The notes under the pieces were generated by a model. The model did not search any database and was not told the DNA's origin. It saw only the letters and a list, made by a program, of their open reading frames with translations. The translations under genes were made by a program, and so were the position numbers. Shown here one piece after another: positions 5,011 through 7,681 of a stretch of DNA of 7,681 nucleotides. Origin of the DNA: Bacteroidetes bacterium UBA7688 (GTDB lineage: Bacteria > Bacteroidota > Bacteroidia > Chitinophagales > Chitinophagaceae); assembly GCA_002482815.1 (NCBI GenBank), contig DLGS01000325.1:208-7888 (forward strand), in the 5' to 3' direction. Each line of letters begins with the position of its first letter. The stretch's first letter is position 1.

Positions 5011-7681
5011 ATATTGTATCTTATAACCATCCAGCATTCTGATACATCGTTGAGCGCCACTTCGTCGAAGTGAATATGCCAGGCTTCATCAACAGCCGGA
5101 CTAATACTGCTTTGCGTGTATCGGAATATTGACCCGTATGTTCCTGCTCCGGTAAATGAAGGATCTGGTGGTATAGTTGCTGACGCAGAAATTGAGGCGG
5201 TGAAATCTTTATCCATAAAAATCTCTGCATTGATAATGCTGAAATCTCCTGAATCAAATCCCTGAACCATGTACGGCAGTCGCTGCTTAATACTGTTCAG
5301 TACCAGCGTTGGTGCTGTTCCGTTCAGCAATTGATGCCATTCATTTGAGAATTCATGTTTCAGGTCAAACAAACGATATAGACCTTTACCCTCTGTATTC
5401 TCCTTCACAATGCTCTGTACATATTCTATCGCCTTTGCCCTGGTAGCACCGGCATCCTGGGCTGTAAACTTCACATGAAGAATTACATCTGATATAGTAC
5501 TGTAATCAAATTGCGCATAGGCGGCTGGTAATTCTATTGTCCACCGGCTTATAGCTCCTGTACCTTCGAAAGGAAGGTATCTTTCATCACGAAAGTTCAG
5601 TTCGAATAGTCCGTTATCGTTCTGCCCCGTGCTCGTTGCAATTGATTGAATATTGCCAAACATGTAAGTAAAACGGTTGTCGCTTTCTGTTTCCACATAC
5701 TCCCCGCCGGTCAGGAATCCATTCTTACGATATTTACTGCTTTGTTGCGACAGCTTACAACTGATGCTGGTGTAGGGTCCTGCTACGCAAGGAATAGAAA
5801 TACTTACTGATTTAATTCGACGCATGTGCTGTCCCGGATAATCCATATCAAAAAGCCATTCAGGCAATTCAATCTCGCAGACTTTATTGATCCTCAAAGC
5901 TACCAATGCGTCCGGATTCAGGGAAGCAATAGAGATATTTTTTGTCATCTCCAACTGACGCTTATTTTTATCCAGATAGGCTGCCTCCATCCTTTTAATA
6001 TCGAAAGTCAGCAATTCTCCGGCCATCAGACCTTTATGAAGGCTATCCCAATACCCAAACTGAATGTAATCACTGGTATCGAGGTTGAGTTCATAACGGA
6101 AACAACGTTCTGCTTTTTTCGCTGTTTCAAAAGCCAACTTATAACCCTGGAAGTAAGTGAATGATATTTGATTAATCAGCCAGTCATAAAGTTGTTCGTT
6201 TGTATATTTATCTCTCATGGCCAGGTCCATCTCATCCGCATTTTTCATCTGTAGTTCATGGTTTTTAAGTTCAACTTCTGCCATGGCAGTACGCACCTCT
6301 GCGGCAACTATTTGTTTGTTGATCTGGCTTATTTCAGCATCGGCCATACGAACCTGCAAGCCCCAGTCCTGCTCCCTGCGTACATATCCTGCCCTTGTAG
6401 CAGCCATGCCTGCTTCCATTATATTTTTATTTGCAGAGACCCCAATCACAGAGGCTACCACTCCTGCTGCCATACCAAGGTTTGCTCCACCAAATGTTGC
6501 GCCAAAGGAGAATGGGCCTAGTGTGAAATTTGGAATCAGGGACATAAACTGGCCAAATGCAGAAACATAACCCTGGATTGTACTTAAAGTTACTCCGCGT
6601 TTCATCCTTTGCATATTCTCATCTTCCTCGGGAATCCAGCCTCCGGCAAGCATTTTGATATAGTGATCCTTTCTTGCAGATGAAATTAAAATTTGAGATT
6701 GCAAAGCTTCGATTTGCTTTTTAGACTCATCAATCTGTAACTTTCTCAAGTCCGTCATTGAGTCAAGCACTTTTATTTCCTGACTACTGCGCAACAGAGA
6801 AATAATTTCAGCATCTTTTTTCTCCAGAGCGGAAAGCAGCTGAGAGCCGAGTGATTTTACCTCCTGAACGAGTTCAGTAGCTTTCTGAGCAATGATCATG
6901 AAGCGGTAGGATGGTAATGGCGCCGACAGATCTCCTAAGGCATCTGCAATGGAAACACCGGAAGCTGCAGCTTTTACTAGTATTGCCGGATCGATAGGTG
7001 GGGCAAACAAAGCCAGATCGCGTGTTACGCCATCAATGCTCTGGCTGTTCCTGATTTTGAACAAGCGGTCGGCAAGTATATCCCAGTACTGAAGCAGCTT
7101 TTCATTTTCCGGAGTACAGAAATAGAACATATTTCCTGTCAGGTATACAGGCTCATATTTAACATGCGTAACCGGGTAAGGGCTCGATGGAATTGTAGAT
7201 TTTCCTGCAGGGCCATATAATCCAGTATACACCTTGTGCGAATGCGATGTAGCACCGGAAGACAGGAGCACGTTCTCAATTTTCACCATCGCGTTACCAA
7301 AGTCATTTATGCCGGCAGCGTCCAATGTCGCATAAGTCTGTACTACCGGCTGAGCTCTTTGCGGAATTTTTTCAGGTCTGCGCCCCAATATTTGCGATGC
7401 AAGAATGTATAATAATGTTGCTTCGTTGATGGCTTCCCTGGAATCACTACGGAAAAGACTATCTCCCCACGCAATCAGATTGTCCAGGTATTTCATCACC
7501 GTATTTTTCATGTAGGCAGAAGGTCTTGTCCTGGCTACGAGATGCGGTTTGAAAGGATTATTTGCCCACGCAGAAACCCATGCACTCAGGGATGGGTCTC
7601 TCATCACCTGATCGATGGTAGGTATCGTTGTTGCCTTATCATAAAACGGCTGAAAATTCCAGTAACGTTTTACACTGTAGC
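5001..7681 (-). CDS. Tc toxin subunit A (TcA), C-terminal 892 residues; 5' end outside window
   Basis: TcA builds the pentameric pre-pore of ABC (Tc) toxins, which binds cells and injects the toxic part held by TcB/TcC. The frame is open from the right edge to TAA at 5001-5003. Residues are numbered from the edge. Seen: KYLDNLIAWGD (63-73); FCTPENEKLLQYWD (187-200); FAPPIDPAILVKAAASG (225-241); a charged, helix-rich stretch (266-343); a Gly/Ala-rich hydrophobic stretch (375-417); a second charged helical stretch (434-490); LYDWLINQISFTYFQ (497-511). This order matches the TcA channel and transmembrane hairpin. Residues about 530-745 match the TcB-binding domain, with RDERYLPFEGTGAISRW (697-713) and FDYSTISDVILH (724-735). 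About 145 residues follow that I do not recognise from classic TcdA. The GTG at 7607 followed by ATG at 7604 is internal: the homologous reading continues upstream as YWNFQPFYDKATTIPTIDQV, so neither is the start. Full TcA proteins are usually over 2,000 residues, so most of the N-terminal part is missing here. Family call very firm; host and target unknown. Confidence 0.95.
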   Translation of the reverse strand, partial: YSVKRYWNFQPFYDKATTIPTIDQVMRDPSLSAWVSAWANNPFKPHLVARTRPSAYMKNTVMKYLDNLIAWGDSLFRSDSREAINEATLLYILASQILGRRPEKIPQRAQPVVQTYATLDAAGINDFGNAMVKIENVLLSSGATSHSHKVYTGLYGPAGKSTIPSSPYPVTHVKYEPVYLTGNMFYFCTPENEKLLQYWDILADRLFKIRNSQSIDGVTRDLALFAPPIDPAILVKAAASGVSIADALGDLSAPLPSYRFMIIAQKATELVQEVKSLGSQLLSALEKKDAEIISLLRSSQEIKVLDSMTDLRKLQIDESKKQIEALQSQILISSARKDHYIKMLAGGWIPEEDENMQRMKRGVTLSTIQGYVSAFGQFMSLIPNFTLGPFSFGATFGGANLGMAAGVVASVIGVSANKNIMEAGMAATRAGYVRREQDWGLQVRMADAEISQINKQIVAAEVRTAMAEVELKNHELQMKNADEMDLAMRDKYTNEQLYDWLINQISFTYFQGYKLAFETAKKAERCFRYELNLDTSDYIQFGYWDSLHKGLMAGELLTFDIKRMEAAYLDKNKRQLEMTKNISIASLNPDALVALRINKVCEIELPEWLFDMDYPGQHMRRIKSVSISIPCVAGPYTSISCKLSQQSSKYRKNGFLTGGEYVETESDNRFTYMFGNIQSIATSTGQNDNGLFELNFRDERYLPFEGTGAISRWTIELPAAYAQFDYSTISDVILHVKFTAQDAGATRAKAIEYVQSIVKENTEGKGLYRLFDLKHEFSNEWHQLLNGTAPTLVLNSIKQRLPYMVQGFDSGDFSIINAEIFMDKDFTASISASATIPPDPSFTGAGTYGSIFRYTQSSISPAVDEAWHIHFDEVALNDVSECWMVIRYNIDY
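6429..6557 (-). other. Predicted channel-tip / transmembrane hairpin of TcA
   Basis: Residues 375-417 of the visible TcA run through SLIPNFTLG, FSFGATFGG and MAAGVVASVIGVSA. The stretch is rich in Gly, Ala, Val and Phe with almost no charge, and sits between two long charged helical stretches (266-343 and 434-490). In TcA proteins the pore is made of two long helices joined by a membrane-inserting turn, and this is the matching place in the chain. The exact helix ends cannot be set from sequence alone. Confidence 0.7.

Noticed and set aside
5826..6570. Plus-strand open frames of 87-117 codons opposite the TcA gene
   Set aside because: They lie antisense to strongly conserved TcA coding sequence, have no recognisable domains, and overlap each other; they are shadows.
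7602..7607. GTG/ATG pair that could start an 868-residue protein
   Set aside because: The frame stays open to the right edge, and the upstream residues (YWNFQPFYD and on) continue the TcA sequence, so the true start lies outside the window.

Overview
This window is the interior of an insecticidal-type Tc (toxin complex, ABC toxin) locus. Both genes lie on the minus strand and are transcribed right to left. Each is cut by a window edge: the first gene lacks its 5' part (right edge) and the second lacks its 3' part (left edge). Together they fill all but 112 bases of the window.

Layout in transcription order: (1) 7681-5001 is the C-terminal 892 residues of a TcA subunit. It carries the conserved region before the channel, the helix/hydrophobic/helix channel region, the TcB-binding domain, and about 145 further residues beyond the point where the classic TcdA-type chain is recalled to stop. 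(2) 5000-4889 is a short intergenic region. It holds a strong 15-bp hairpin between two exact 13-bp direct repeats, one of which overlaps the TcA stop codon. (3) 4888-1 is the first 1629 residues of a TcB-type protein: SpvB domain, FG-GAP/VCBS-like beta-propeller, TcdB middle domains and RHS/YD-type cocoon sequence. It is still open at the edge. It is already longer than a usual stand-alone TcB (about 1,480 residues), so I infer a fused TcB-TcC protein whose hypervariable toxic C-terminus lies to the left of this window.

How the parts work together, from knowledge of the family: TcA forms a pentameric pre-pore that binds cells and injects. The TcB propeller docks on the TcB-binding domain of TcA. 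The TcB/TcC RHS shell encloses a cleaved, unfolded toxic enzyme, which passes through the propeller and the TcA channel into the target cell. The gene order (A, then BC) and the presence of both docking partners fit a working locus. Every codon of both partial frames was read and no internal stop or frameshift was found.

Organism: the sequence does not fix it. Neutral GC content, no visible Shine-Dalgarno sequence before the TcB start, and a TcA/TcB style that I associate with Bacteroidota (Chitinophaga-like) Tc loci make a Bacteroidota host a reasonable guess, but it is only inference. No RNA gene, CRISPR array or insertion sequence was seen.
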